Below are positions 1 through 8,891 of a stretch of 64,000 nt of DNA, in pieces. Each line of letters opens with the position of its first letter. Position 1 is the first letter of the stretch. This DNA is from JANSWY01 sp965243755 (GTDB lineage: Bacteria > Bacteroidota > Bacteroidia > Cytophagales > Cyclobacteriaceae): assembly GCA_965243755.1 (NCBI GenBank), contig CBDEVW010000003.1, forward strand, positions 1,364,001-1,428,000. Reading direction: 5' to 3'. Both the position numbers and the translations under genes were made by a program. Under the pieces are notes generated by a model that worked only from the letters and a program-made list of their open reading frames with translations, did not search any database and had not been told where the DNA came from.

Positions 1-526
1 ATTGCTGCATGCATCTGTACTTTTTATTTTTGGCTGCCTGCTCACTTCCCAGATCAAACCTGTTTTTTATCTCAATCATAGACATGCCATGATAATAGAA
101 TCCAATTAATACTTCATGACATTGCTCTCCCAGCTGATGGACGGCCTTCTTCAGCAATTCCTGTGAAGATACGTTATCCTCCATCTCCGGTTCCATTTCA
201 GCATCCATTGCATCCGCTACCATAGTTACCTCCCGGGAGTTTTTCGCCAGCCGTTTCAGCCAAATGTTGCGGCTCACTGCATAAATGAAGGTTTTAATTT
301 TACTCTCCGCCCTGAATTTCCCATTTAAAACCATGTTGTACCAGGTGATAATGGCATCCTGAAACACATCAGCAGCATCCTCTTCGGTCCCTTTGTTGGA
401 AACAATGAACTTACGCACCATGGAATAATAATGGGCATATACCTGCTTCAACGCTTCATCTCTTTGAGACTGCTCACTTGCATGTATTGCATTCAGTATT
501 TCACTATCCTTCCAGGTCGATTTCAT
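1..526 (-). CDS. RNA polymerase ECF-type sigma-70 factor (3' end cut by window edge)
   Basis: The reading frame starts at the ATG at 524-526 and stays open to base 2, giving about 175 residues without a stop. The C-terminus lies outside the window. Residues about 20-85 look like sigma region 2 (YYSMVRKFIVSNKGTEEDAA, then DVFQDAIITWYN and FIYAVSRNIWLKRL). Residues about 120-170 look like region 4, with a helix-turn-helix around HEVLIGFYYHGMSMIEIKNR. The short length and lack of regions 1 and 3 fit the ECF group, which directs RNA polymerase to a small set of promoters, often in response to envelope stress. No anti-sigma factor is visible. The gene is divergent from the CHAT protein, with 115 bp between start codons, so the two may share control (inference). 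Family assignment is firm; the regulon is unknown. Confidence 0.88.
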   Translation of the reverse strand, partial: MKSTWKDSEILNAIHASEQSQRDEALKQVYAHYYSMVRKFIVSNKGTEEDAADVFQDAIITWYNMVLNGKFRAESKIKTFIYAVSRNIWLKRLAKNSREVTMVADAMDAEMEPEMEDNVSSQELLKKAVHQLGEQCHEVLIGFYYHGMSMIEIKNRFDLGSEQAAKNKKYRCMQQ

Positions 527-565
527 ATCTTAGTACTAAATAATGGGCCAAGGTAATCTCAAAAA

Positions 566-596
566 TTGAATGTGTTTTAAAAAAATGCGAAATTTG
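566..596 (+). promoter_or_regulatory. Candidate promoter for the CHAT gene
   Basis: TTG at 566-568 and GAAATTTG at 589-596 resemble the Bacteroidota -33 and -7 elements (TTG, TAnnTTTG), separated by 20 nt. The first base of the -7 box is G instead of T. The box lies about 45 nt before the ATG at 642. Prediction by eye only. Confidence 0.28.
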
Positions 597-641
597 TCCC
601 AATAAACGGGAGAACCGGCACTATTCACCAATTTCTAAATA

Positions 642-3611
642 ATGAATAAACTATTTCCAAAGATCATATCTGTCTTATTCCTGTATATATTGTTGTCTGG
701 CTTCAACCACATGCTGGCAGACCAAACGGTCGATAGTGTCAGGTACAATGAATATCGTACCCGAGCCGTTGCACTAGCGGAAGAGAACAAATATGACAGC
801 AGTAATTATTATCATAAATTGTCGCTTTTGTATGATACCACCCTACAGGCAGAGTTGAACGCCAACATATCAATCTTCTGGAATTTTTATTACCTGCAAC
901 AAATGGACTCTGCAAAACATTATGCATACCAATCAATCAATAAGGATACTGCAGTCTTTACCACAACACTTCTTATAAAATTACTTGCTGACTCCTACAG
1001 GCTTGCAAAGGTTGTTCACAACAGAGAGGGTAATTATAATGAAACCATTAATGCACTTACCAATGCAATAGCATTGTATAATCAAGTTGAAAATGCACAG
1101 ACCGAATTGATCGCTTCGCATCAGGATTTAGGTATTGCCTATTGGCGAATGGGTCAATATGAATTATCAATGAAAGAAATTCAGCAGGGGGAAAAGCTTA
1201 CGCGGGACCTGTCTGACCAAACGGATAAAATCAAATATTTAATCCAGGCATATATGATGTACGGGTTGATTCACAAAAAACAGAGCAATCTGGAAAAGGC
1301 AATCGATAGTTACCTGTATGTGCTCAAACTTATAGGTAATGATAAGAATTTTCACGCCAGAAACTATATGGCCACATGTGTTAATCTGGCGGATGCATAT
1401 CAGGACATAGATCAATTTAATGACGCTATTAACTACTACCAATTGGCTTTAAAGCATATTGAAAAAATCAGAGATAACAAGAAGTATGAAAGACTGATAC
1501 CTTATTATGAAAGTGAGATATACCAGAATCTGGGTCATGTGTACATCAAAAATGAAGAGTACCACCAGTCATTGCCTTACTTAAACATGGCTTTATCCAG
1601 ACGAAAAGCCTATTTTGGTTTGGATCATCCGGAAGTAGCTAAAACATATATTTCACTTGGGGAAGTACTGACAAAAACTGGTTCGGTCATGGCAGAATTG
1701 TACCTGGATAGCGCGGTAGTGTACATGAAAAAGTTTTTCGGCTACAGTCATCCAAAATTGAGTTTAGCGTACAATGCCCGTGGCGAGTATTTCCTGTCAA
1801 AAGGTCAATACGAAAAGGCCTTTCATTATTTCGACAGTTCTTTGATCTGCAACCCCAAAGTGTTGCTTAATAACCAATCGCTTTATTCCAGTAAAATTTA
1901 TGCCATGAATGCCATGTTGGGTAAAGCTGAATGTCTTGTATTTATGCAAAATGACCAGGGTTATTTGCAAAATCTTACTTCACTGAGCAAAGAGCTAACC
2001 GATCAATCTCATGCTATGCTTACTGATGCGGATGATGCGAAAGTGAATGAAGTTTACTTTTCAACGACAAACCACCTGCTTGATCAGTTTTCTCTACCAT
2101 CTGCTAATTTACCCAACCTGGAATGGAAGGACCAATTATGGCAACTGATGGAGAACAGCAGGTCAAGAAAGCTCCTGTCTCAAATCGAAGGTCAGGTAGC
2201 ATTGGCCAGCTTTGTACCAGAGCATATCCTGGTACGCGAACAAAAACTGAAAAACGAGTTGACTGATTTACTCTACGATCAGGATGATCAATCGGACTCC
2301 CTGTTGTTTCTGAAGCAGCAGGAATATGAACTCTTCACTGATTCCCTGGAGCAAACTTACCCAAGATATGGAGAGCTGAAGTACAATACTCAAATTCCCG
2401 GTACACAAGAGATCATTTCAAATGCACTACAAGAAAATGAAGCCATGGTAACGTACTATATCGGTGAAAAGTATATCTACGTTTTTGTACTGGCACCTGG
2501 AATTACTCATTTTGAGAAAATCGATAAGCCTGCCAACTTTCAAACAATGGTTAAGGCATTGAATGAGGCCATTAAAAACAATGATGCAAACCAATATGAA
2601 TCACTTGGCCATGAAATGTATCAAATTATTTTTCAGCCTGTAGCCTCAGTGGTCAATGGCATTACTAATCTTATCATCGTGCCCGACGGTTCCTTGTGGT
2701 ACCTGAATTTCGACCTGCTGATATCGTCACCGACACTTTCCGGTGACTACAGGAAAATGAATTACCTGATCCATGATTATTCCTTTAGCTATGCCTACTC
2801 CGCAACACTTTATCTGCAGGAACAATCCAGGGTTCGGACGAAACCAGCAAAAAGGGAAATGATTGCCTTTAGTTTCGAGAATGAAAACAGCAATGGATAC
2901 ATGGCCCTGCAACAAGTGCGAAGTGCCAGCATGGATGATCTCCCCGGCAGTAGAAAGGAAATCAAAATGATCGCGGACGTTTATGATGGAGATTTTTACT
3001 TTGGCAGACAAGCCAGCGAGTCAAATTTCAAAAAGCTGGCATCAGATTATGCATTTATTCACCTTGCCCTGCATGGTGAAATTGACGAAGATAACCCTGA
3101 AAAATCCCTGTTGCGATTTACACCATTGGCAGACTCTGCAAATGATGGAACATTGTACAATTATGAACTGTACAGTATGAACCTAAATGCTGAGTTGGCT
3201 GTATTGAGTGCATGTAATACCGCAACAGGTCAGCTGACCAAAGGCGAAGGTGTAATGAGCCTGGGCCGGGCATTTACTTACGCCGGATGTAAAAGTTTGA
3301 TCCTTACCCTTTGGGAAATCAATGACAACATCTCTCCTGAGATCATGCAAAGGTTTTATCAGCATCTGGCCGATGGACAAACTAAGTCGGATGCACTGGC
3401 CAATGCCAAACGAGATTTCATCAAAGAAGCGGACAACCTGAAGGCCAACCCATTGTATTGGGGATCATTTGTATTGGTTGGCGATCAGAGCGCATTGGCT
3501 TCAGGAAATGAGTTGTTTCCATTGGTAGCAGGACTAATTTTTCTATTACTGATTATTTTGGCTGGTTTCTTTATTTTGCGTTCAAAAAGCAGGAAAACAC
3601 TAAGAACCTAA
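642..3611 (+). CDS. Exported TPR-CHAT domain protein (caspase-like protease family), C-terminal membrane anchor
   Basis: 989 residues. An N-terminal signal peptide (about 1-26) is followed by a long TPR region (about 35-480) with repeated helical pairs such as AIDSYLYVLKLIGNDKNFHA and SLPYLNMALSRRK. A CHAT domain occupies about 600-935. The expected catalytic pair is visible: His811 in LALHGE and Cys858 in LSACNTATG, followed by KGEGVMSLGRAF. A single hydrophobic helix (about 960-980) and a basic tail (RSKSRKTLRT) end the protein. The topology suggests that the TPR and protease-like parts face the periplasm, anchored in the inner membrane. CHAT domains are cysteine-peptidase relatives of caspases and separases; TPRs usually recruit the substrate or partner. 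The gene is divergent from an ECF sigma gene and 58 bp upstream of a small membrane protein. Substrate unknown; activity is inferred from the intact dyad. Confidence 0.9.
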   Translation: MNKLFPKIISVLFLYILLSGFNHMLADQTVDSVRYNEYRTRAVALAEENKYDSSNYYHKLSLLYDTTLQAELNANISIFWNFYYLQQMDSAKHYAYQSINKDTAVFTTTLLIKLLADSYRLAKVVHNREGNYNETINALTNAIALYNQVENAQTELIASHQDLGIAYWRMGQYELSMKEIQQGEKLTRDLSDQTDKIKYLIQAYMMYGLIHKKQSNLEKAIDSYLYVLKLIGNDKNFHARNYMATCVNLADAYQDIDQFNDAINYYQLALKHIEKIRDNKKYERLIPYYESEIYQNLGHVYIKNEEYHQSLPYLNMALSRRKAYFGLDHPEVAKTYISLGEVLTKTGSVMAELYLDSAVVYMKKFFGYSHPKLSLAYNARGEYFLSKGQYEKAFHYFDSSLICNPKVLLNNQSLYSSKIYAMNAMLGKAECLVFMQNDQGYLQNLTSLSKELTDQSHAMLTDADDAKVNEVYFSTTNHLLDQFSLPSANLPNLEWKDQLWQLMENSRSRKLLSQIEGQVALASFVPEHILVREQKLKNELTDLLYDQDDQSDSLLFLKQQEYELFTDSLEQTYPRYGELKYNTQIPGTQEIISNALQENEAMVTYYIGEKYIYVFVLAPGITHFEKIDKPANFQTMVKALNEAIKNNDANQYESLGHEMYQIIFQPVASVVNGITNLIIVPDGSLWYLNFDLLISSPTLSGDYRKMNYLIHDYSFSYAYSATLYLQEQSRVRTKPAKREMIAFSFENENSNGYMALQQVRSASMDDLPGSRKEIKMIADVYDGDFYFGRQASESNFKKLASDYAFIHLALHGEIDEDNPEKSLLRFTPLADSANDGTLYNYELYSMNLNAELAVLSACNTATGQLTKGEGVMSLGRAFTYAGCKSLILTLWEINDNISPEIMQRFYQHLADGQTKSDALANAKRDFIKEADNLKANPLYWGSFVLVGDQSALASGNELFPLVAGLIFLLLIILAGFFILRSKSRKTLRT

Positions 3612-3669
3612 GCGGTGGCTTTCTCTTGGCTTTGTAGAATAGTGATTCAGTTTAAATAACGTTTCAACC

Positions 3670-3915
3670 ATGCTTTACATTTACGTGCTCATTGTCCTGA
3701 TAGTGATTGGTAGTTACCTGGGACATCAATACTATAGCAGTAGTCAGCCAAAGGCAGAACTAAAAACAGGATTGTTCAGGGGTTTTGGAATTTTTATAGT
3801 GCTAGTGTCACTGGGGGTGCTTGCAGGATATTGGATCACTGACAACTTCAGATTCACAGTGGATCAGTTCCAGTTGGACAACCCTAAGTTTCAAAAAACC
3901 ATTTGTAAATATTAA
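3670..3915 (+). CDS. Small two-helix membrane protein
   Basis: 81 residues with two hydrophobic segments (about 2-19 and 37-57), joined by a polar stretch rich in Ser/Lys and followed by a charged tail. No family is recognised. It follows the CHAT gene in the same direction after 58 bp, so it may be cotranscribed and act with it at the inner membrane (inference). The frame ends before a hairpin at 3989-4010. A longer overlapping frame (3821-4048) has no membrane or domain character and is not preferred. Confidence 0.6.
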   Translation: MLYIYVLIVLIVIGSYLGHQYYSSSQPKAELKTGLFRGFGIFIVLVSLGVLAGYWITDNFRFTVDQFQLDNPKFQKTICKY

Positions 3916-3988
3916 AAATACAGAACACGTCAAATGTCATCTGAGATTGATCTACAAGCCATTTGATCAGGAATCAAGGCACCATCGG

Positions 3989-4010
3989 CGAAATTACTTT
4001 CATAATTTCG
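3989..4010. terminator. Hairpin between convergent genes
   Basis: Perfect 8-bp inverted repeat CGAAATTA / TAATTTCG with a 6-nt loop, in the 140-bp gap between the small membrane protein and mgtE, which converge here. Only a weak T stretch follows on the plus strand and none on the minus strand, so termination is a positional inference. Confidence 0.42.
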
Positions 4011-4055
4011 GTTTGATCATAATCAATGATGAAGATTACAAATATTAGGCGCTCA

Positions 4056-5399
4056 TCATACCAGCATCATTGTCGCAAAACTTAGTGCCAGGAAAAAACC
4101 AAACATATCGGTCACTGTAGTCAGTAGCGGGCCGGAAGCAAGTGCCGGGTCTACATTTAATCTTTTGAGCAATAATGGAATGGTTCCCCCAAGCGAAACC
4201 GCCACAATGGTATTGATCATCAATGCGCCACCAACTACCAGACCAAGGTATACATCACTTTTCCATATCCATGCAGCAGTGCCTATCAATATGCCAAGTA
4301 CCAGCCCGTTGATCAACCCCACGGATACTTCCTGAAACCAGACCCTTGCCACCTCGAAAGGTCGAACTACCCCTAGCGACAGCTCCCTCAAACTCACAGC
4401 AACTGCCTGATTGCCCGAACAGCCACTCATATCTGAAATAATGGGTAGAAAAACGGCAAGTGCAATGACAGCTGATAAGGTCTCCTGATAAACTGCAATC
4501 ACACTGGCCGCAAGAATATTTAACAGAATGTTGACGCTCAACCACGACAACCTTCGTTTTGATCTCAGCCAGACAGGCATTGTCCTTAATTCCTCTCCAC
4601 CAACGATACCCTGGGTTTCCAGGTGCTCTACATTGGCCATCTCTGCCTCCGTTTCACGGATTTGCTTGCGCAGCACTACCCCGACCAATTCCAGACTACT
4701 ATTCACCACAGGTACTCCATAAAAATCGTGGGTATCAAAGAAAATGATAAGCTTTTCTATCTCGTCATCATCCCTCACCGTGAGCGCATCACGCATGACA
4801 ATGGACGACAATTTGGAAGACGGTTTGTTTAGCAGGAGATCCCGCATCCGGAGCACACCCTCAAATTTGTTGTGAGAAGTCACATAGATGTATTGCAGGT
4901 TGTACTTTTCATATTGCTCAGCATTTTCTCCAAGGTCCGTTACTACCTCACCTATGGTGGTGCTTTCGTCATAAGACAGAAACTCAGTAATCATCAGTCC
5001 CCCTGCAGTGTCTGGATCATATTGGATAAGCTTCCTGACATTCTCAGCATCTGTATCCGTCATCTGCTCGAGAATGGCCTTTGCGTCCTGTTCTTTTAAT
5101 TCGGTAAGAATATCAGCCTGGTCGTCACTTTGCATTTCGGTGATGATGGCAGCTGCAGCATCTGCATTCAGGTTTTCAAGAATTTGTAAGGCGTGGGACC
5201 AGGGGATGTCATCGATTAGTTCGGCGGCCTGGGAAGGCTGAAGTATTTGCATCAGTTCGGTCCGTTTATCGTCCGACAAGTGACTCACAGCAGCCACCAG
5301 TTCTTCTGCATCTAAATCATCAATAAAGGTTTTGATTTCTTCTGACTGGTTGGCTTCCATCAAGCCAGCCAGATCTTCCCATGGTTTGTATTGTGCCAT
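4056..5399 (-). CDS. mgtE: Magnesium transporter MgtE
   Basis: 447 residues, normal length for MgtE. Order: N-terminal superhelical domain (about 1-130, acidic, with repeated LxxLxxxxAAxIxxxM patterns such as ADILTELKEQDAKAILEQM), a CBS pair (about 130-255, including DPDTAGGLMITEF and HDFYGVPVVNSSLELVGVV), a connecting helix, then five membrane helices (about 280-447). The pore-region signature SGCSGNQAVAVSLRELSLG is present. MgtE is an inner-membrane Mg2+ channel whose cytosolic domains sense Mg2+ and close the pore when it is plentiful. It is a single-gene unit, convergent with the gene to its left. Its 108-bp leader has a short inverted repeat but nothing resembling an Mg2+ riboswitch. Confidence 0.96.
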   Translation of the reverse strand: MAQYKPWEDLAGLMEANQSEEIKTFIDDLDAEELVAAVSHLSDDKRTELMQILQPSQAAELIDDIPWSHALQILENLNADAAAAIITEMQSDDQADILTELKEQDAKAILEQMTDTDAENVRKLIQYDPDTAGGLMITEFLSYDESTTIGEVVTDLGENAEQYEKYNLQYIYVTSHNKFEGVLRMRDLLLNKPSSKLSSIVMRDALTVRDDDEIEKLIIFFDTHDFYGVPVVNSSLELVGVVLRKQIRETEAEMANVEHLETQGIVGGEELRTMPVWLRSKRRLSWLSVNILLNILAASVIAVYQETLSAVIALAVFLPIISDMSGCSGNQAVAVSLRELSLGVVRPFEVARVWFQEVSVGLINGLVLGILIGTAAWIWKSDVYLGLVVGGALMINTIVAVSLGGTIPLLLKRLNVDPALASGPLLTTVTDMFGFFLALSFATMMLV

Positions 5400-5400
5400 T

Positions 5401-5427
5401 TTCTGCTATCCTAAACTTAAAGCAGAA
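5401..5427. repeat. Short inverted repeat in the mgtE leader
   Basis: TTCTGCT at 5401-5407 and AGCAGAA at 5421-5427 pair perfectly across a 13-nt spacer, just before the mgtE start codon. It could form a small leader hairpin or be a protein site. It is far too short for an M-box. No function is claimed. Confidence 0.3.
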
Positions 5428-5446
5428 ATATATAGGTTTATTTTGG

Positions 5447-5493
5447 TGAAAGTTAAAAGCAATCAATGAAAAAAGAGTTGCTTTTAACTTTCA
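5447..5493 (-). terminator. Long hairpin, probable terminator of the plug-domain gene
   Basis: A perfect 16-bp inverted repeat (arms 5447-5462 and 5478-5493, core GTTAAAAGCAA / TTGCTTTTAAC) with a 15-nt loop. It begins 16 nt beyond the stop codon of the minus-strand gene at 5509. The stem is AT-rich and lacks a clear U-tract afterwards (ACCAAAAT follows), so it could instead stabilise the 3' end of the transcript. Confidence 0.6.
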
Positions 5494-5508
5494 TTAATTA
5501 TAGGAGTC

Positions 5509-8500
5509 TTACTCTATTCTGTAAACTTTACGGTAACTAATCAATTTTCCTGAGGCAGTTACACCCTGAACATCAACTGTAATGCTTGTCTTGTGATTGG
5601 GCGCCTGAAAAGAAATGTAAGAGGTCTTGTTACCTTCCAGGACCATCGATGGGTTCCAGTACAATGTGCTGTTTTCATTGATGTTGTTGTATTCCGGATG
5701 TTGTAGACTTTTGAAAGTATTAAAGCCATGATCAATTTTAAAATGTTTGATGAACGAGTCACGCTTAGCCATTCTTTCGGAATATGATTTCGTGTAAATA
5801 GAGATCACGCCTGAGGATGCCCCATAGGTGCCATATAATCGTGCATTCGCACCTACAGCAACCTCAATGGATTTTATGTTTTTTGGGTCCAAATTCATTA
5901 ACTGTCCATAGCTTGTAAATATTGGTGAGTTATCTAAAATGATTAACGGAAATCTTCCATAAATACCTTTATGCGTTCTTGCTGTTCCTATTGTGTATAA
6001 CTTCCTCCCATTTGGGGCAGTAGTCATTTGCAATCCTGGAACTCTGCCAACCAAAAGATCTAAAACATTGGCCACATCGTTCCCGCCTGGGATACTATCA
6101 GGGCAAATTGAGTAATCCCCTTTACGAAATATTGGTTCCTTTGCATTTTGGTATATTTTGCGACCTTTGATTTTGATTTCTGGCAAAACAACATCTGCAA
6201 TATTGATCATCTCTGATTGCCCATTATGCCAGACCTCTGTTAAGTCTGATTCTTGAATGGTTGCATTGTCATGACCCTGAACCCACTTGATAACATCAGG
6301 AGAAGGATCATCATATAGAACAATTATGGGTAGATGCGTTTCTTTGGTCTCCACCTTCATTGAAAGCTTCGAGTCCTGATTTACAATTACATTTTCAAAT
6401 CGAAACTCTCCCTGATTGTCAGGAATGGTGGTATGCAGTGTCCCACTACTTAAATTTATCAGATGTAGCTTTGCTTCATCATAATATTTTCCGTTTATCG
6501 TACTTAAATTTCCAGCAATCGTAATCCCTTCCGCATCTATAAAATCATTATCCTGCTCCCACCATCTGAAATCATAACGACTAATGATGTTGTCAGCTTC
6601 ATTAAAGTATTCATTCATGTCTTCTTTAATATTATCATAATAATTATTGATCACACTTACAGAGACATCTGCAAACTCATCACTGAACAGATGCATAGCC
6701 AGGGAAATACTGTCTCCCATCTTAAGGGTTTGATCCAATGATAAAATATCAAATAACTTCTCGCTTTGTAATTTCTCAGTGTAACGATGTTGGAACAACA
6801 CATTTGCTTCAGCACCGAATAAAGTGATGTATCCAGAAGCATTTTTAAAGTGTTTTTTATTGATTGATATGCTTTTCGATATGTTTTGGCCTGATAACTT
6901 GCGAAAGTACTTGATCTTAGAGTGATCATGGGCAACTACATAAACTACGGAATCTGGTACACTTTGCATCACAATTTGAATTGTTTCACTATTTACCTCC
7001 ACCTCATAATTTGGGTCCAACAATGCATGACTTCCTGGTTTAGAATTATATGCTACATCAGTAGTGATTCCCCGTTGATTGGTAATGTGAATCACTCTTT
7101 CAAATTCCGCGGGAGCATTAAACTGCCTCTGCGATCTGTTGGTATAGGCGCGCAATAAATATTTCCCATTTTCAGTTCCTTGTGGAATTTGAATATGGCC
7201 ATCAGTTTGACCTAGACTATTTAGCCGGTGATGAGCGACTACAGTACCATCGGGTTTCACCAGAAATACATTGATTTTATTTAGCGTACCGGTAATGATG
7301 CTTTTCTGATCGTTCAGCAAAAATGTACGATACATAATGGTTTCCCCGGGACAGTAATTGGATTTATTTGTTCTTACATATAAGAATTGATCTTTTTCAT
7401 GAGACTCTAAATATTCCTTTAGAAGGTGATGAAAATCGTTTTGATTCTTACTTAAAATAAACTCATTATGAAAGTTCAATATTTCCTCTACAGGTAACAT
7501 TTCAGAGATTCCTGAAGTAGCAACATGACCTGATATAATGGTACTTTCAGGATTGATAATTAACCCTTCGGCGCTAAAAACTAATGGTTGGCCTGGAAGA
7601 AGTTGTGTGATGCTGGAATAGTCGTAGTTACTTTTTGGGTCATTAAAGACCATGGGTGTTTTCATCTCCAGAGCAAATCCCAATTGATGGTCTGAAAGAT
7701 CATAATGATGATCAAAAGAAATTGTATCCACTATCGTCTTTTGATCTGCTTCGCTCTGTTCTTTAGTTCTTGTCCAAATGGTAAATCCATGGTTTTCCCA
7801 GTTCTTTGTGGTCAATGATGCAAGAAAATGGTTCACAGACCCCAGGTATGCCTGTTTTCTATTATAGCTGATTTCATCAACATCTGTATCCCTTGCCAGG
7901 GCATTTATTAAATCAAAATGGAAGAATCCATTAAATTTAAACTGGTTATCGAAGATTTGAAAATCAATTAATTCTACATTAATTAAATAACCCAGGGCTT
8001 CATTTCTAACCTTCACGGGTTCATTGGCAAATGCTTTCAACTCCTTACCTTGCTTTTCAAATGACAAGACCCAGGGGTTATCAATAGTACATTGATCTGA
8101 AAATTTACCATTACCCAAAAAGAATTTTGTGAATATTTTGATGTTCTTTTCCCATTCTTTGTCCGCATCGACTGTGATTGTAAGTTCATCCAACTCCTCC
8201 AGGGAAGGCCGTAACTTTATGTTGAGATCCCTTAAATCTTCATTTCTTATTTCCAGCTCCAAATAGGCAGTTTCATATCCAACATGAGACAACACAAGTC
8301 TGTAGAACCCCGGTCTTAAATTGGTAATCGTAAAGTTTCCATTGCTGTTAGAATGGACGCCATTCAAGGTTTGTGACAAATAAGCATGACAAAACGGTAC
8401 CGGCTGATCGTTGTGGTCCTTTACTGAACCACTGATCGAGAAAAGTTTTTCAGCAGAATGCTGTGAAAACAAGCTCAATTGATGATTGAATGTAAAAGCA

Positions 8501-8547
8501 AAGAGCAAGACAAATTTCAGACAAATTGATTCCTTATTCATATTCAT
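5509..8547 (-). CDS. Secreted carboxypeptidase-regulatory / MG2-like protein with a TonB plug domain but no barrel
   Basis: The frame is open from 8679. The start at 8547 (or 8541) is preferred because it is followed directly by a signal peptide (KESICLKFVLLFAF, cleavage near SLFSQ); the upstream 44 residues are not signal-like. From 8547 it is about 1012 residues. A CarboxypepD_reg beta-sandwich lies near 35-120 (ISGSVKDHNDQPVPFCHAYL). An alpha-2-macroglobulin MG2-like domain lies near 390-480 (YVRTNKSNYCPGETIMYRTF). A TonB receptor plug domain lies near 800-920 (ANVLDLLVGRVPGLQ, PLIILDNSP, IKSIEVAVGANARLYGTYGA). Only about 90 residues follow, too few for a 22-strand barrel. This architecture recurs in Bacteroidota and is usually annotated as a TonB-dependent receptor. 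It probably acts in the outer envelope, perhaps as an adaptor for another receptor (inference). Confidence 0.85.
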   Translation of the reverse strand: MNMNKESICLKFVLLFAFTFNHQLSLFSQHSAEKLFSISGSVKDHNDQPVPFCHAYLSQTLNGVHSNSNGNFTITNLRPGFYRLVLSHVGYETAYLELEIRNEDLRDLNIKLRPSLEELDELTITVDADKEWEKNIKIFTKFFLGNGKFSDQCTIDNPWVLSFEKQGKELKAFANEPVKVRNEALGYLINVELIDFQIFDNQFKFNGFFHFDLINALARDTDVDEISYNRKQAYLGSVNHFLASLTTKNWENHGFTIWTRTKEQSEADQKTIVDTISFDHHYDLSDHQLGFALEMKTPMVFNDPKSNYDYSSITQLLPGQPLVFSAEGLIINPESTIISGHVATSGISEMLPVEEILNFHNEFILSKNQNDFHHLLKEYLESHEKDQFLYVRTNKSNYCPGETIMYRTFLLNDQKSIITGTLNKINVFLVKPDGTVVAHHRLNSLGQTDGHIQIPQGTENGKYLLRAYTNRSQRQFNAPAEFERVIHITNQRGITTDVAYNSKPGSHALLDPNYEVEVNSETIQIVMQSVPDSVVYVVAHDHSKIKYFRKLSGQNISKSISINKKHFKNASGYITLFGAEANVLFQHRYTEKLQSEKLFDILSLDQTLKMGDSISLAMHLFSDEFADVSVSVINNYYDNIKEDMNEYFNEADNIISRYDFRWWEQDNDFIDAEGITIAGNLSTINGKYYDEAKLHLINLSSGTLHTTIPDNQGEFRFENVIVNQDSKLSMKVETKETHLPIIVLYDDPSPDVIKWVQGHDNATIQESDLTEVWHNGQSEMINIADVVLPEIKIKGRKIYQNAKEPIFRKGDYSICPDSIPGGNDVANVLDLLVGRVPGLQMTTAPNGRKLYTIGTARTHKGIYGRFPLIILDNSPIFTSYGQLMNLDPKNIKSIEVAVGANARLYGTYGASSGVISIYTKSYSERMAKRDSFIKHFKIDHGFNTFKSLQHPEYNNINENSTLYWNPSMVLEGNKTSYISFQAPNHKTSITVDVQGVTASGKLISYRKVYRIE

Positions 8548-8891
8548 TATAATTTGATGACACCATCCAGTCCCTCTATTGAAGAAGTTGCGGCAAATTC
8601 CAGGGTCGCTAAATAGTTCTTTAATTTCAGAGTCGTCATTGACTCGCTCCAGGGTGAAATATGAACAAGGGTAAAACAAAGCATATGAGTTCTACCCTTA
8701 TGTGAATGATGAAATTTCACCAATAAACATTATTCCTAACAGTCAATAAGACCAATAATGTAAGCTGAGATGCACGAAATGAAAATTAGAAGATTATCTA
8801 TACTATTTTAAAATCCCTTTTGTTTGATCCCGTCAGTAACCAAATTTTCTTTATCTTCGTATACCTTGTATATCTATGTATATAGAAAGTT
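8548..8891. other. 344-bp divergent intergenic region
   Basis: No gene fits here if the left-hand gene starts at 8547. It holds the promoters of two divergent genes. Visible structure: a direct repeat ACCAATAA at 8719-8726 and 8751-8758 (32 bp apart), an inverted repeat ACATTATT / AATAATGT at 8727-8734 and 8754-8761, and the AT-rich dyad listed separately next to the PadR gene. No perfect TAnnTTTG box was found. Confidence 0.5.
8869..8884 (+). promoter_or_regulatory. Candidate PadR operator
   Basis: TATATCTATGTATATA, an imperfect palindrome (12 of 16 positions symmetric), lies 7 bp before the PadR start codon. PadR proteins usually bind AT-rich dyads in their own promoters. The sequence is low in complexity, so chance is a real alternative. 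Confidence 0.4.

Noticed and set aside
3821..4048. Alternative 75-codon frame overlapping the small membrane protein
   Set aside because: No hydrophobic segments or family character; it runs through the hairpin at 3989-4010.
5400..5508. Possible M-box Mg2+ riboswitch before mgtE
   Set aside because: The gap is only about 109 bp and shows two simple inverted repeats, not the multi-helix M-box core.
8548..8679. N-terminal extension of the plug-domain protein
   Set aside because: These 44 residues lack signal character, while an ATG at 8547 is followed directly by a normal signal peptide.
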